A stretch of DNA of 64,000 nt from Flavobacteriales bacterium. Its GTDB lineage: Bacteria > Bacteroidota > Bacteroidia > Flavobacteriales_F > PHOS-HE28. The DNA lies in assembly GCA_016788635.1 (NCBI GenBank), contig JAEUSU010000004.1, forward strand, positions 163,018-227,017, in the 5' to 3' direction. The notes under the pieces were generated by a model that was not told the DNA's origin, did not search any database, and was given only the letters and a program-made list of their open reading frames with translations. Positions 1 through 17,465 of the stretch are shown here, piece by piece. Position 1 is the first letter of the stretch, and each line of letters opens with the position of its first letter. Both the position numbers and the translations under genes were made by a program.

Positions 1-360
1 CACACGGATCCCTGCGTGATGCGCCGCAGCCACCAGCCGGGCGCCCGGATCGGCGATGGCCGGCATGCCCGCTTCACTGATCACCGCTCCTTCGCGTCCG
101 CGCAACAGGTGCACATGGCTCTCCACTTCCTCCGGTGAGGTGTCCTTGTCCAGGCGGTGCATCTCCAATTCCTGCATGACAATGGTGGGGGACATGCGCC
201 GCAGCATGCGCCGAGCGGTGCGTTCATCCTCGGCGAAGAAGAGGCGCACGCGTTCCGCCACCTCCACCACTGCAGGCGCCAGCATTTCGGGCCCGCCTGC
301 ATCACCAAGCCAGACCGGAAGCAGGTACAAGGTGCCTTCAGTGTGGGCGTGCGAGCTCAT
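1..360 (-). CDS. SAM-dependent methyltransferase, RsmI-like (partial)
   Basis: This is the N-terminal 120 codons of a gene whose 3' end lies beyond the window start. It opens MSSHAHTEGTLYLLPVWLGD and contains the stretch LFFAEDERTARRMLRRM, then an EAGMPAIADPG loop. That loop is typical of tetrapyrrole-methylase-fold enzymes related to RsmI, which 2'-O-methylates 16S rRNA. The ATG is preceded by, and overlaps by 23 bases, the end of the phosphatase gene, so the two are probably co-transcribed. Bacteroidota carry a shorter RsmI paralogue of uncertain substrate, and this could be that one. Function is inferred from motifs; only half of the protein is visible. Confidence 0.8.
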   Translation of the reverse strand, partial: MSSHAHTEGTLYLLPVWLGDAGGPEMLAPAVVEVAERVRLFFAEDERTARRMLRRMSPTIVMQELEMHRLDKDTSPEEVESHVHLLRGREGAVISEAGMPAIADPGARLVAAAHHAGIRV

Positions 361-802
361 CGAGCAATCCGTTGCATGCGGTCAGGAGCATGTCGAAGAC
401 CTGATCGAACCCTTCCTCGCCACCATAATAGGGGTCGGGCACCTCTCGCCAGGGCAGCTGCGGTGCATGTTCGAGGAGCAGGCGCACCTTGGCCGCCGCA
501 GCCTTGTCCGGTGCAAGGTCCCGCAGGTCGGCCAGGTTGCTTGCATCCATGGCCAGTATGCGGTCGAAGTGGTGGAAGTCTTCCACGCGGACCTGCCGGC
601 CGCGCAGGCTGTCGATGTCCATGCCCTTGCGCTTCATGGCGGCGCGTGCACGGCGGTCAGGTGCATCGCCCACGTGGTAGTTGCTCGTACCGGCCGAGTC
701 GATCGTGAGTTCCAGACCGCGCACCGCCGCAAGATGGCGCAACACGCCTTCGGCCATGGGGCTGCGGCATATGTTGCCGAGGCAGACCATGAGGATCTTC
801 AT
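338..802 (-). CDS. low-molecular-weight protein-tyrosine phosphatase
   Basis: The 154-residue product removes phosphate from phosphotyrosine or small phosphoesters in the cytoplasm. The signature P-loop CLGNICRS is at residues 7-14 (nucleophile Cys7, Arg13), and the general-acid motif DPYY starts at Asp123, both as expected for the family; length is normal. I chose the ATG directly before KILMVCLGN; the frame stays open 27 codons upstream, but that extension is not family-like. The 3' end overlaps the RsmI-like gene. It is separated from dnaA by a strong palindrome that probably ends dnaA transcription. Confidence 0.93.
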   Translation of the reverse strand: MKILMVCLGNICRSPMAEGVLRHLAAVRGLELTIDSAGTSNYHVGDAPDRRARAAMKRKGMDIDSLRGRQVRVEDFHHFDRILAMDASNLADLRDLAPDKAAAAKVRLLLEHAPQLPWREVPDPYYGGEEGFDQVFDMLLTACNGLLDELARPH

Positions 803-853
803 GCTTGGAGCGCGATCAGGGTGGGCATTGGCGCTGTGCGAAGGTGTGAAATG

Positions 854-879
854 GAAAGGGACCCTGCAGGGTCCCTTTC
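854..879 (-). terminator. palindromic terminator after dnaA
   Basis: A perfect 26-bp palindrome with half-site GAAAGGGACCCTG lies in the 96-bp gap between dnaA and the phosphatase gene. On the minus strand it forms a GC-rich hairpin ending in CCCTTTC, and could work in either direction. Confidence 0.65.
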
Positions 880-898
880 GCACGTGTGCTCCACCCGA

Positions 899-2329
899 TC
901 AGTGGATGCTCAATTTTTTCTCCAGGTCCTCCAGGTAGCCACGGAACTGTTTGTCCGTTTCCTGCAGGTTGTTCACCGTGCGGCAGGCATGCAGCACGGT
1001 GGCGTGGTCCTTTCCACCGCAATGCGCCCCGATGCTGGCCAGCGAGCTCTTCGTCATCTTCTTGGCAAAGTACATCGCGATCTGGCGCGCCTGCACCACT
1101 TCACGCTTGCGCGTCTTGCTCTTCAGCAGTTCGATCGGCAGGTCGAAATAATCGCACACCACCTTCTGGATGTAGTCGATGGACACCTCGCGGGCGGTGT
1201 TCTTCACGAACTTGTCGATCATCTGCTTGGCCAGGTCCAGCGTCACCGCCTTCTTGTTCAGCGAGCTCTGGGCGATGAGGCTGATCATGGCGCCTTCCAG
1301 TTCGCGGATGTTGGTGGTGATGCTGTAGGCCAGGTACTCCACCACCTCCTTGGGCAGGTCGATGCCCTCGGCATACATCTTCTTCTGCAGGATGGCGATG
1401 CGCGTTTCGAGGCCCGGTGTCTGCAGGTCGGCGCTCAATCCCCACTTGAAACGGGAGAGCAGGCGTTGCTCCATGCCTGCCATCTCCACAGGGGCCTTGT
1501 CGCTGGAGATCACCAGTTGTTTTCCTGTTTGGTGCAGGTGGTTGAAGATGTGGAAGAACACGTCCTGCGTCTTCTCCTTGCCCGCAAGGAACTGCACGTC
1601 GTCAATGATCAGCACGTCCATCATCTGATAGAACTGGCTGAAGTCGTTCACGGTGTTGTTCTTCACCGCCTCGATGAACTGCTGGGTGAACTTCTCGGCG
1701 GGTACGTACAGGATCGTCTTCTCGGGATGGTTCTTCTTGATCTCGATGCCGATGGCGTGCGCCAGGTGCGTTTTGCCGAGGCCGACCCCGCCGTAGATCA
1801 ACAACGGATTGAAGGCGGTGCCACCGGGCTTCTGCGCCACGGCATAACCTGCACTGCGTGCCAATCGGTTGCAATCCCCTTCAATGAAATTGTCGAAGGA
1901 GTAGTTGGGGTTCAGGTGGCTCTCCACCTTGATCTTCCGCAGACCGGGAATGATGAAGGGGTTCTTGATGGGGCTGTTGGCCACATCGATCGGCAGGCTC
2001 ACCGGTGGGTTCTTCACCTCGCGGGCATTGCTGGTGGGCACCTTCACCGTGTACGGGTTGGCGCTCTTGTATCCGTTCTCCATGATGATGGAGTACTCCA
2101 GCCGGCCTTCGGTGCCGAGCTCCTTGCGGATGATCTTCTTGAGCAGTCCGATGTAGTGCTCCTCGAGCCACTCGTAGAAGAACTGCGAAGGGACCTGGAT
2201 CGTCAGCACATGGTCCGCCAGTTTCAACGCGCGGATCGGTTCGAACCACGTCTTGAAACTTTGCGGGCTCACGTTGTCCTTGATCACCTCCAGGCACCGG
2301 TCCCAGATCTTCTCATGGTCTTTCTTCAT
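899..2329 (-). CDS. dnaA: chromosomal replication initiator DnaA
   Basis: The 476-residue protein binds DnaA boxes and melts the replication origin. From N to C it shows domain I (MKKDHEKIWDRCLEVIKDN, residues 1-80), a linker, an AAA+ domain with Walker A GGVGLGKTH at about 180-188 and Walker B VLIIDDVQF, and domain IV with the DNA-binding signature GGKDHATVLHAC at about 438-449. Length is typical. The chosen ATG (2329) matches the usual DnaA start; an in-frame ATG at 2389 would add 20 unconserved residues but sits nearer a possible -7 element (GATATTTG, minus strand, 2421-2428). No DnaA boxes were noticed directly upstream. Confidence 0.97.
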   Translation of the reverse strand: MKKDHEKIWDRCLEVIKDNVSPQSFKTWFEPIRALKLADHVLTIQVPSQFFYEWLEEHYIGLLKKIIRKELGTEGRLEYSIIMENGYKSANPYTVKVPTSNAREVKNPPVSLPIDVANSPIKNPFIIPGLRKIKVESHLNPNYSFDNFIEGDCNRLARSAGYAVAQKPGGTAFNPLLIYGGVGLGKTHLAHAIGIEIKKNHPEKTILYVPAEKFTQQFIEAVKNNTVNDFSQFYQMMDVLIIDDVQFLAGKEKTQDVFFHIFNHLHQTGKQLVISSDKAPVEMAGMEQRLLSRFKWGLSADLQTPGLETRIAILQKKMYAEGIDLPKEVVEYLAYSITTNIRELEGAMISLIAQSSLNKKAVTLDLAKQMIDKFVKNTAREVSIDYIQKVVCDYFDLPIELLKSKTRKREVVQARQIAMYFAKKMTKSSLASIGAHCGGKDHATVLHACRTVNNLQETDKQFRGYLEDLEKKLSIH

Positions 2330-2739
2330 GGACGGGTTCGGGGGTTGCAGGGTTGGTGGTACGGTGAACCTCGCGGGACGATCGTTCATTGGAGCGAAGA
2401 GCGAACGTTGCGAGGGGTGGCAAATATCGATCGGTGTGCGTGAAAAAAAAAGCTGATCCGCACTTGACGGAAAGAAAAATTTTACTTGCGCGTAACGACG
2501 CACCCTCCATGCGCAAAGCCTTGTCGTGCGCGGATTTCCGCACTATCATGGAGCGTGCTGCGCGGAAAGGTCCGGACATTTCGTATATGCCGCGTGGCGG
2601 TGTCATCCGGGGGTGGAGTGGATCGGGTAACGAGGTGTTGAAGGCCACCCGCTCGATGCGTTCGTGAAGATACGCTGCAAAGGGGTGCGGCCGCAAACAC
2701 GACGTTCAGGCGGCTATCTTTCGACATCCGTCCTGCATC
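2330..2739. other. 410-bp divergent intergenic region, dnaA / thioesterase
   Basis: No convincing gene is present. The region is locally A/T-rich around 2443-2490 (an A9 run). It holds weak -7-like elements for both neighbours: GATATTTG on the minus strand at 2421-2428 for dnaA, and TATCTTTC at 2715-2722 for the thioesterase. Open frames on both strands here have no recognisable sequence. I saw no DnaA boxes, so I do not call it an origin. Confidence 0.5.
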
Positions 2740-3147
2740 ATGTTCGAGCACCGATCGACCTTCCGCGTACGCTACGGCGAGACCGACCGCATGGGCTACA
2801 TGTACCACGGCCGCTATGCCGAACTGTTCGAGGTGGGACGTGTGGAGGCCTTGCGGGCGCTGGGTATCCGGTACCTGGAGCTGGAGGAGCGGGGTGTGCT
2901 GCTGCCCGTGCGCGAGATGCACATCGTTTATCACGCTCCGGCGCGGTACGATGACGCGCTTACCGTGATCACGCGTGTCGTGTCCATGCCCAACGTACGC
3001 ATGCTGTTCACCTACGAGGTGCGCAATGAGCGTGAGGACCTGCTCACCGAGGCGGAGGTCACCCTGGTGTTCATTCAGGCAGCCACCGGAAAACCCTGCC
3101 GTGCGCCCGCCTGGGTGATCGAAAAGCTCGGCCCTTATCTGCGCTGA
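2740..3147 (+). CDS. acyl-CoA thioesterase, YbgC/FadM-type hotdog fold
   Basis: The 135-residue protein has the 4HBT hotdog signature RVRYGETDRMGYMYHGRYAELFE at about residues 8-30, where the Asp of GETD is the family's catalytic position. Single-domain members of this length hydrolyse short or medium acyl-CoA thioesters in the cytoplasm; the exact substrate cannot be read from sequence. It is divergent from dnaA. Its 3' end overlaps the IMPACT-family gene on the other strand by 13 bp, a convergent overlap. Confidence 0.9.
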   Translation: MFEHRSTFRVRYGETDRMGYMYHGRYAELFEVGRVEALRALGIRYLELEERGVLLPVREMHIVYHAPARYDDALTVITRVVSMPNVRMLFTYEVRNEREDLLTEAEVTLVFIQAATGKPCRAPAWVIEKLGPYLR

Positions 3148-3746
3148 TCCCGGGTGACCTGCGCACCGGCGATCGTCCATGCCGTGATGATCTCCTGCGC
3201 ACGATCGCGTGGTAGTGCGACGTGCAGGTGGCACGCGTGATCGAATTGACCGTCCAGCAGTTCACCTCCCGCCTTGGAGACATTGTTGCGCACCTGCTCC
3301 ATCAGGGCATGACCGCAGGTCACCCGGAAGCGGTCCATCACCACGTGCTCCATGATGGTGGCGTGTTCCAGTGCAAGCCGCGCTGCTCCACCATAGGCAC
3401 GCACCAGTCCGGCTTTGCCCAGCAGTGTGCCACCAAAGTAGCGCACCACCACCACCGCCACCTGCGTGAGTCCCTTGTCCCGGATGGCTTGAAGGATGGG
3501 ACGACCAGCCGTGCCGGAGGGTTCCGCCGCATCATGTGCACGGTACACGGACCCATCCGCGCCAAGCACCCAGGCGTAGCACCAATGGCGCGCCGCGTGA
3601 TGTTCCCTTGCGATCTGCGTGTAGCGTTCCTTGAAGACGACCTCGTCATCAATGGGGAACGCATAGGCGATGAAGCGGCTGGCCTGCTCGCGAAGCTGGG
3701 CCTCCGTCGGGCCGGCAAGTGTTCGGTACCGTGCTGGAACGTTCAT
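3135..3746 (-). CDS. IMPACT/YigZ family protein
   Basis: The 203-residue protein matches the UPF0029/YigZ-IMPACT family: REHHAARHWCYAWVLG, then EPSGTAGRPILQAI and VVVVRYFGGTLLGKAGLVRAYGGAA are its core signatures in the first 140 residues, followed by the small C-terminal YigZ domain. The family is linked to translation and ribosome-associated functions, but its biochemical role is unsettled. The ATG overlaps the stop of the upstream EamA transporter gene by 4 bp (ATGA), indicating translational coupling. The frame is open far upstream inside the transporter gene, but that part is shadow. Confidence 0.9.
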   Translation of the reverse strand: MNVPARYRTLAGPTEAQLREQASRFIAYAFPIDDEVVFKERYTQIAREHHAARHWCYAWVLGADGSVYRAHDAAEPSGTAGRPILQAIRDKGLTQVAVVVVRYFGGTLLGKAGLVRAYGGAARLALEHATIMEHVVMDRFRVTCGHALMEQVRNNVSKAGGELLDGQFDHACHLHVALPRDRAQEIITAWTIAGAQVTRDQRR

Positions 3747-4594
3747 GCGCGTGCGGCGAGCAGCATGATCAGCGCCAGCACGGAAAGCGCGATGCCCGCC
3801 CAGCGCTGACCGGTGATGCGCTCCTGGAAGATGAACAGCGAGGCGAATGTCCCGATGAGGATCACCAGCACGTTGATCAAGGGGTACACGGCGCTCACTG
3901 GAAGTCCACTTGCTGAAAGTGAGCGCACCACGAAATGCAAGGATGCGTAGTTGGTGAGGCCAAGCAGCACACCCGCACCCCAGGTGCGGGGCTCGCGCAG
4001 GGAACGACGCAGTTTGCTGAAGAGCAATACCAGCAGACCGTATGTGCCTGCTGCGGAGAATACCAGGCCGGGGAAGACACCCTCGGTCAATGTGGTGAGC
4101 TGTGTGCTGCGGATATGCGCGATGGAAAGGTCGATGATCGCGTTGCCGATGAAGAGGAGCAGCGGCAGCAGCCACGCACCCTTCATCCGGGTGCCACCGG
4201 ACCATGATGCCAGTGCCACGCCGAACAAGGCCACCACCGTGCCCGCCCATCCCCATGGTCCGGGATCCTCGTGGTAGAGGATCACCGCACCGGCCACGGT
4301 GAGCACCAGGCTCATTTTGCTGGCCACGGTGGTGGGTGCCACGCCCGCGCGTTGCGCGCTGACGCCGGTGAGAAGGAACACACTGATGAAGCCGAGACCA
4401 AGCAAGGCCGTTGATGGAAGCAGATGCCCGATGCCATCCACCGCCCAGGGCGGCGCCACCAGCATGCCCAGGAGTGCGGCGGTGAAATAGTTGATGACGA
4501 TGGCCGGCAACAGGTCCACCCGCCACTGCTCAAAAGCCCGGAAGAGCAGGAACAAGCCGGCCATGAAGGCGGCCGCAGCGATCACCAGGACCAT
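3743..4594 (-). CDS. EamA/DMT-family transporter
   Basis: The 283-residue integral membrane protein consists almost entirely of hydrophobic segments, about ten predicted helices, in two EamA halves. The second half carries the conserved pattern SAVYPLINVLVILIGTFASLFIFQERITGQRWAGIALSVLAL. Members export or import small metabolites by drug/metabolite exchange; no substrate can be assigned. It overlaps the 3' end of ribD by 13 bp and the next gene by ATGA, so ribD, this transporter and the IMPACT gene form one operon. Confidence 0.88.
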   Translation of the reverse strand: MVLVIAAAAFMAGLFLLFRAFEQWRVDLLPAIVINYFTAALLGMLVAPPWAVDGIGHLLPSTALLGLGFISVFLLTGVSAQRAGVAPTTVASKMSLVLTVAGAVILYHEDPGPWGWAGTVVALFGVALASWSGGTRMKGAWLLPLLLFIGNAIIDLSIAHIRSTQLTTLTEGVFPGLVFSAAGTYGLLVLLFSKLRRSLREPRTWGAGVLLGLTNYASLHFVVRSLSASGLPVSAVYPLINVLVILIGTFASLFIFQERITGQRWAGIALSVLALIMLLAARA

Positions 4595-5670
4595 GTGAGC
4601 GGCGGGGAAGTGGTGCGGGAAAAGAGATCGATCCTATCGGGACCGATCTGCAATGTGCGTATGGGCACTTGTTCAAGAACGGGTGATGCTGTGCCAGCCC
4701 CGAAGCGCGTCGCACCTGTGATCACGCGTGCCTCATCCCACAGACCGGTCGCCATGAACGCTCGAAGGACAGTTGCGCCACCCTCGACAAATATGGACGC
4801 GATGGGCGGCAGTCCGAACTGTGCCATGTAGCCATCGAACGCCAGTTCCTTCCGAAGCAGCAGTTCCAATGTGCTTTCCAGGTCGGGACCGGAAGGATGA
4901 AGAATGATGCCCGCTTCATGGGGTCCATCCGGCACCTCGGTGACCAGCAGGGTGGGTGCCGTTCCATCATAAACACGGGAGGTGGGTGCGGTCCGGCGGA
5001 TGCGGTCCAGCACGATACGCACCGGCGAGCGGCCATCCACCAGGCGCACCGTCAATTGCGGGTCGTCATTCATCACCGTCCGGCCGCCCACCAGAATGGA
5101 CTGTTCCTCGCTCCGCCAGCGATGCACCAGCACATCCGTGTCCGCTGAGCTGATGCGTGCGGTCCTTCCATGATCGTCAAGAAAGCCATCCGCCGAACGC
5201 GCCCATTTCAACACCACATAAGGACGGCCTTCTTCGTGCAAGGTGAAGAAGCGTCGGTTCAGCCACTTGGCCTCGTCTTCACACACACCTTCCACCACCT
5301 CAACACCAGCTGCGCGCAACCGGGCCAGTCCCTTGCCGGCCACCAGCGGGTTGGGATCACGGTGCGCCACCACCACCCGCCTCACACCACGTGCGATGAG
5401 CGTGTCCGCACAGGGTGGGGTCTTTCCATGGTGGCTGCAGGGCTCCAGGTTCACATAAAGGGTGGCATCCATCGGCGTCTGGCCTTCACCGAAGGCACGC
5501 AGGCATTCCACTTCCGCATGCGGGCGGCCCCATGCGTGGTGCCAGCCTTCCGCCAGTATCCGGTCTTGACCCACCAACACGGCACCCACCAGCGGGTTGG
5601 GTGCGGTGCTCCCGGCTCCCTTGCGTGCCAGTTCAAGGCAGCGGTGCATCCAGCGGTCATCCTCCTCCAT
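4582..5670 (-). CDS. ribD: riboflavin biosynthesis deaminase/reductase RibD
   Basis: The 362-residue bifunctional enzyme carries out the second and third steps of riboflavin synthesis: deamination of the pyrimidine and reduction of the ribosyl side chain. The N-terminal cytidine-deaminase-like domain has the zinc site HAEVE (His51, Glu53) and PCSHHGKTPPC (Cys78, Cys87). The C-terminal reductase domain starts near residue 145 (RPYVVLKWARSADGF) and includes SILVGGRTVMNDDPQLTVR. I chose the ATG at 5670 rather than one 15 bp upstream because a -7-like element (GATATTTG, minus strand, 5675-5682) would otherwise lie inside the gene. Confidence 0.95.
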   Translation of the reverse strand: MEEDDRWMHRCLELARKGAGSTAPNPLVGAVLVGQDRILAEGWHHAWGRPHAEVECLRAFGEGQTPMDATLYVNLEPCSHHGKTPPCADTLIARGVRRVVVAHRDPNPLVAGKGLARLRAAGVEVVEGVCEDEAKWLNRRFFTLHEEGRPYVVLKWARSADGFLDDHGRTARISSADTDVLVHRWRSEEQSILVGGRTVMNDDPQLTVRLVDGRSPVRIVLDRIRRTAPTSRVYDGTAPTLLVTEVPDGPHEAGIILHPSGPDLESTLELLLRKELAFDGYMAQFGLPPIASIFVEGGATVLRAFMATGLWDEARVITGATRFGAGTASPVLEQVPIRTLQIGPDRIDLFSRTTSPPLTWSW

Positions 5671-5719
5671 CGCGCAAATATCCATCGCTGCGGCCTGGGG
5701 TGTGCACTTCGCGCGGGTC

Positions 5720-5727
5720 TACTTTTG
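5720..5727 (+). promoter_or_regulatory. Bacteroidota -7 promoter element for prmC
   Basis: TACTTTTG matches TAnnTTTG exactly and ends 7 bp before the prmC ATG. The transcript would therefore start almost at the start codon (nearly leaderless). Confidence 0.65.
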
Positions 5728-5734
5728 CCGCCCG

Positions 5735-6576
5735 ATGCGCTTGCAGAGCAACACCCTGTCCGCCATGCGGGCGCGCTATGTCGCTGATCTGTCCGGGCGG
5801 TACACATCGGGGGAAGCGCGCGCCCTGTTCCGCGAAGTGGCCCGTGAACGGCTGGGCTGGGATGATGCACGCCTGCTCCTGGATGACCAGGTGCGGCTCA
5901 GCGAATCGGAGTTGCTGGCACTTTGGCGGCCGTTGAAGGCGTTGCACACCGGCATGCCGCTGCAGTACGTGCTCGGTTCAACCCTTTTTCATGGCCTGCG
6001 CATCCAGGTGGACCCGCGCGTGCTGATCCCCCGGCCGGAGACCGAGGAGCTCGTGGAGCGCATCCTGAACGCGCGCTGTGCCTATCCGCGCATCGTGGAT
6101 GTGTGCACCGGCAGTGGCTGCATCGCGCTGGCGCTGAAAGCCGCTCTGCCCGGGAGCGAGGTGATGGGCACGGATGTTTCGGCGGACGCGCTGGAACTCG
6201 CACGGGCCAATGCCAGCCAGCTCGGTCTTGAGGTGACCTTCAGACAGCACGATGCCCTGTGCGATCCGCTGCCTGCTGCGGACCTGATCGTAAGCAACCC
6301 ACCTTATGTGCCACGTGCAGAGGCGGACAGCCTTGAGCCGCACGTACGCGCACACGAACCCCACCTGGCCCTTTTCGTGGACGACGGCGATCCGCTGCTC
6401 TTCTACCGCCAAATCGGCAAGGCCGCGCGTCAGGTGCTGCGCCCGGGCGGCGAGCTCTGGTTCGAGACCCACCGCGACCATGCTGTGGCCGTGGCCGATC
6501 TGATGCGTGCGCTGGGGTTCGCACAGGCCAGCTGGCATGCCGACCTTTCCGGTCAACCCCGTTTCGTTCACGCGCA

Positions 6577-6580
<4 letters not shown>
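5735..6580 (+). CDS. prmC: release-factor glutamine methyltransferase PrmC
   Basis: The 281-residue class I methyltransferase methylates the Gln of the GGQ motif in peptide release factors. It has a helical N-terminal domain ending at GMPLQYVLGSTLFHGL (73-89), PRPETEEL at 100-106, the SAM motif VDVCTGSGCIALAL (121-134) and the catalytic NPPY at 188-191. The ATG at 5735 sits just downstream of a TACTTTTG element; the frame is open further upstream but antisense to ribD. The stop overlaps the next gene's start as ATGA. Confidence 0.95.
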
Positions 6581-9801
<3,221 letters not shown>

Positions 9802-9829
9802 ATCCCTCCCGGGGCTCCGGGACCCGCAC

Positions 9830-10726
9830 ATGATGCACGAGAAGTTCAAAGGTCTGGGCGTGGCCCTGGTCACCCCGTTCCGCGCCAATGGCGCCATCGA
9901 CTATGCCGCGCTGGAGCGCATCATCGAACACCAGATCTCCGGTGGCGTGGACTACTTCGTGGTGATGGGCACCACGGGCGAGAGCGTGACGCTGGAGCCT
10001 GCGGAAAAGAAGCAGTTGCTGGCGCAGGTCATCGAGTTCAACCGCAACCGCCTGCCGATCGTGCTGGGGGTGGGAGGGAACCACACCGCCGAGGTGGTGC
10101 GCCAGTTGGAGAGCTACGAACTGAGCGGCGTGGACGGCATCCTGAGCGTGAGCCCCTACTACAACAAGCCCACGCAGGAAGGCATCTACCAGCACTACCG
10201 CACCATCGCGCAGGCCAGCTTGCTGCCGATCATCCTGTACAACGTGCCAGGCCGCACGGCCAGCAACATGACGGCGGAGACCACGCTGCGCCTGGCGCGC
10301 GACTTCGAGAACATCGTGGCCATCAAGGAGGCCAGCGCCAACCTGGACCAGATGGGCCAGATCCTGAAGCACCGCCCGAAGGACTTCCTGTTGATCAGCG
10401 GTGATGATGCGCTCACCTTGCCCATCATCGCCATGGGTGGCGAAGGCGTCATCAGCGTGGTGGGCAACGCCCTGCCTGTGGAGTTCAGTAGCCTGGTGCA
10501 CGCCGCCATGAAAGGCGACCTGTCCACCGCACGCAAGGAACACCTGCGTCTGCTGGAGGTGATCATGGCCCTCTTCGCCGATGGCAGCCCCGGCGGCATC
10601 AAGGAAGCCCTGCGGATCCTGGGCCTGTGCGAGAAGCACGTGCGCCTGCCACTTGTGAACGTGAACGAGACCACCGCCAAACGCATCTACCAGGCCATGG
10701 CCGATGCGGAGGTGGTGAAACTCTGA
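9830..10726 (+). CDS. dapA: 4-hydroxy-tetrahydrodipicolinate synthase DapA
   Basis: The 298-residue TIM-barrel aldolase condenses pyruvate with aspartate semialdehyde, the first committed step of lysine and diaminopimelate synthesis. Visible are the start GLGVALVTPF, the substrate loop GTTGES (48-52), SPYYNKPTQEG, the catalytic Tyr137 (LYNVPGRT) and the Schiff-base lysine Lys166 in NIVAIKEAS. Two adjacent ATGs are possible; the start may be 9830 or 9833. A bidirectional terminator follows, shared with convergent clpC. Confidence 0.97.
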   Translation: MMHEKFKGLGVALVTPFRANGAIDYAALERIIEHQISGGVDYFVVMGTTGESVTLEPAEKKQLLAQVIEFNRNRLPIVLGVGGNHTAEVVRQLESYELSGVDGILSVSPYYNKPTQEGIYQHYRTIAQASLLPIILYNVPGRTASNMTAETTLRLARDFENIVAIKEASANLDQMGQILKHRPKDFLLISGDDALTLPIIAMGGEGVISVVGNALPVEFSSLVHAAMKGDLSTARKEHLRLLEVIMALFADGSPGGIKEALRILGLCEKHVRLPLVNVNETTAKRIYQAMADAEVVKL

Positions 10727-10738
10727 TCGCCGTTCCAT

Positions 10739-10770
10739 GAGAAAGGGCGCCCCTAAAGGCGCCCTTTCTC
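10739..10770. terminator. bidirectional terminator between dapA and clpC
   Basis: A 13-bp perfect stem (GAGAAAGGGCGCC and its complement) around the 6-base loop CCTAAA. The A/T-containing flanks of the stem serve as the U-tract in either direction. Confidence 0.8.
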
Positions 10771-10787
10771 ATTACGTGCCATACCGG

Positions 10788-13379
<2,592 letters not shown>

Positions 13380-13525
13380 GGTTGAACAACGCGTTTAGGG
13401 TCGATGCGGTTTGGCCGAAAGCTCCGGACCATGGGTCGCATGGACTGTGCCGAAAGTTAGGCGCATCCGCATCGGGGGCAAGCTATTCCCGGGCATCGGA
13501 GCCCCTCTTCCGGGGCGCGGTCCTT

Positions 13526-13557
13526 TTATCCACAGCACCGTGTGCGGCTGTGGAAAA
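13526..13557. promoter_or_regulatory. DnaA box within an inverted repeat, clpC-gyrA gap
   Basis: A perfect consensus DnaA box TTATCCACA (13526-13534) lies 14 bp from an inverted near-match (TTTTCCACA on the minus strand, 13549-13557). Together they form a dyad with arms TTATCCACAGC and GCTGTGGAAAA, 10 of 11 matching, around a 10-bp centre. It lies upstream of the predicted gyrA promoter in the 272-bp divergent gap. It could be a DnaA-controlled operator or part of an origin. Confidence 0.5.
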
Positions 13558-13586
13558 CTCCGGTCAGTTCATGCGGGCGAAGAGGG

Positions 13587-13594
13587 TACTTTCG
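13587..13594 (+). promoter_or_regulatory. -7 promoter element for gyrA
   Basis: TACTTTCG, the TAnnTTCG variant seen before several genes in this window, lies 57 bp upstream of the gyrA ATG. It implies a leader of roughly 50 nt. Confidence 0.5.
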
Positions 13595-13651
13595 GGCTCC
13601 CATTGAAAAGGCCTGCCGCTGGCGGGTCCTCACCTGACGAAAACGGAAAGA

Positions 13652-16233
<2,582 letters not shown>

Positions 16234-16237
<4 letters not shown>

Positions 16238-17442
16238 ACCTGGAACAAACCAGAAGCACGATGAACCTGATGAAGACCCCCGCCCTGGCACTGACCCTGT
16301 GGGCCACCACGGCGCTGGCGCAGAACGCCAACGTGGTGAACGCATACAACTACATGCAGGATGGCGACCTGGGCAAGGCCGCCGAGTATATCGAACCCGC
16401 CATTGCCAATGAGACCACCATGGGCAAGGAGAAGACCTGGCGTTACCGCGGGGACATCTACCGGCTGATCGCGTTGGGCGATAAGGCGGAGCTGAAGGCG
16501 AAATATCCCGATGCCATGCAACGGGCCATCGAGAGCTATTTGCGGGCGGTGGAGCTGGATGTCAAGGGCAGCTACCGCACCGAGAACATCCGGGCGCTGG
16601 GTGGACTGCAGGGGGCTTCTGTGAATGCCGGCAACGAGGCGTTCACCGCGCAGCAGTTCGACCAGGCCGTGGGTTACTACCAACAGTCCCAGCGCATCGC
16701 CAAGGCCTTCAACCAGGTGGACACACTGGCGCTGTTCAACATGGCCCTGGCCTACGACTCCAAGGGCGATGCCGCCAAGGCGATCGAGAGCTATAAGGAA
16801 TGCCTGGCAGTGGGTTACACCAAGCCCGAAGTCTATCGCTACCTCTCGTTGCAATACAAGAAGAGCGGTGATATGGAGAGCGCCATCAGGACCCTGGCTG
16901 AGGGACGTACGAAGTATCCCCAGAGCAAGGAGATGATCCAGGAACAACTGGGATTGCTCTTGGAGACCGGACGCAGCGAAGAGGCCGAAAAGGTGGTGGC
17001 CGAAGCCATAGCCGCGGACCCCAACAATGCGCTGTTCCATTTCGTGCAGGGCAACCTGTTCGATGGCAAAGCCAGCCCCAAGGAAGGCACCGCGCCCAGC
17101 GAAGCCGACGCGAACACGTGGTATGACAAGGCGGAAGCGTCCTACAAGCGCTGCACCGAACTGGACCCCACCTTCTTCGATGCGTGGTTCAACCTGGGCG
17201 CCATCTACAACAACCGCGCGGCCACCTGCTACGAGAAGGCCAACACCATCAAGGACAACGAGAAGTACAACAAGGCCAAGAAGGAGTGTGATGACATCTA
17301 CCTGAAGGCCGTGCCCTTCTTTGAGAAGGCCCACGAACTTCAGCCCGAGGACGTGGCCACCATCCAGCAGCTCATGAAACTCTACGCCAAAACCAACGAC
17401 CAGGCGCGTTACGATGCGCTGAAGGCGAAACTGCCCAAGTGA
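16234..17442 (+). CDS. exported TPR-repeat protein
   Basis: The 402-residue protein has an N-terminal signal peptide ending [10 protein letters not shown] and then repeated helix pairs of TPR type ([91 protein letters not shown]). TPR arrays mediate protein-protein contacts, here in the periplasm or at the outer membrane; no partner can be named. The first ATG overlaps the gyrA stop; ATGs at 16261 and 16270 would give shorter signal peptides and are equally plausible. A terminator follows. Confidence 0.85.
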
Positions 17443-17465
17443 CCGATCGGCTCCCTGAAGGAGCA

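Noticed and set aside
56-2443. Very long plus-strand frame (795 codons) opposite the phosphatase and dnaA
   Set aside because: Runs antisense to well-recognised genes and has no family sequence; GC-rich codon usage keeps the opposite strand open.
2330-2739. Replication origin next to dnaA
   Set aside because: No DnaA boxes noticed and only a short A/T-rich patch; evidence is insufficient.
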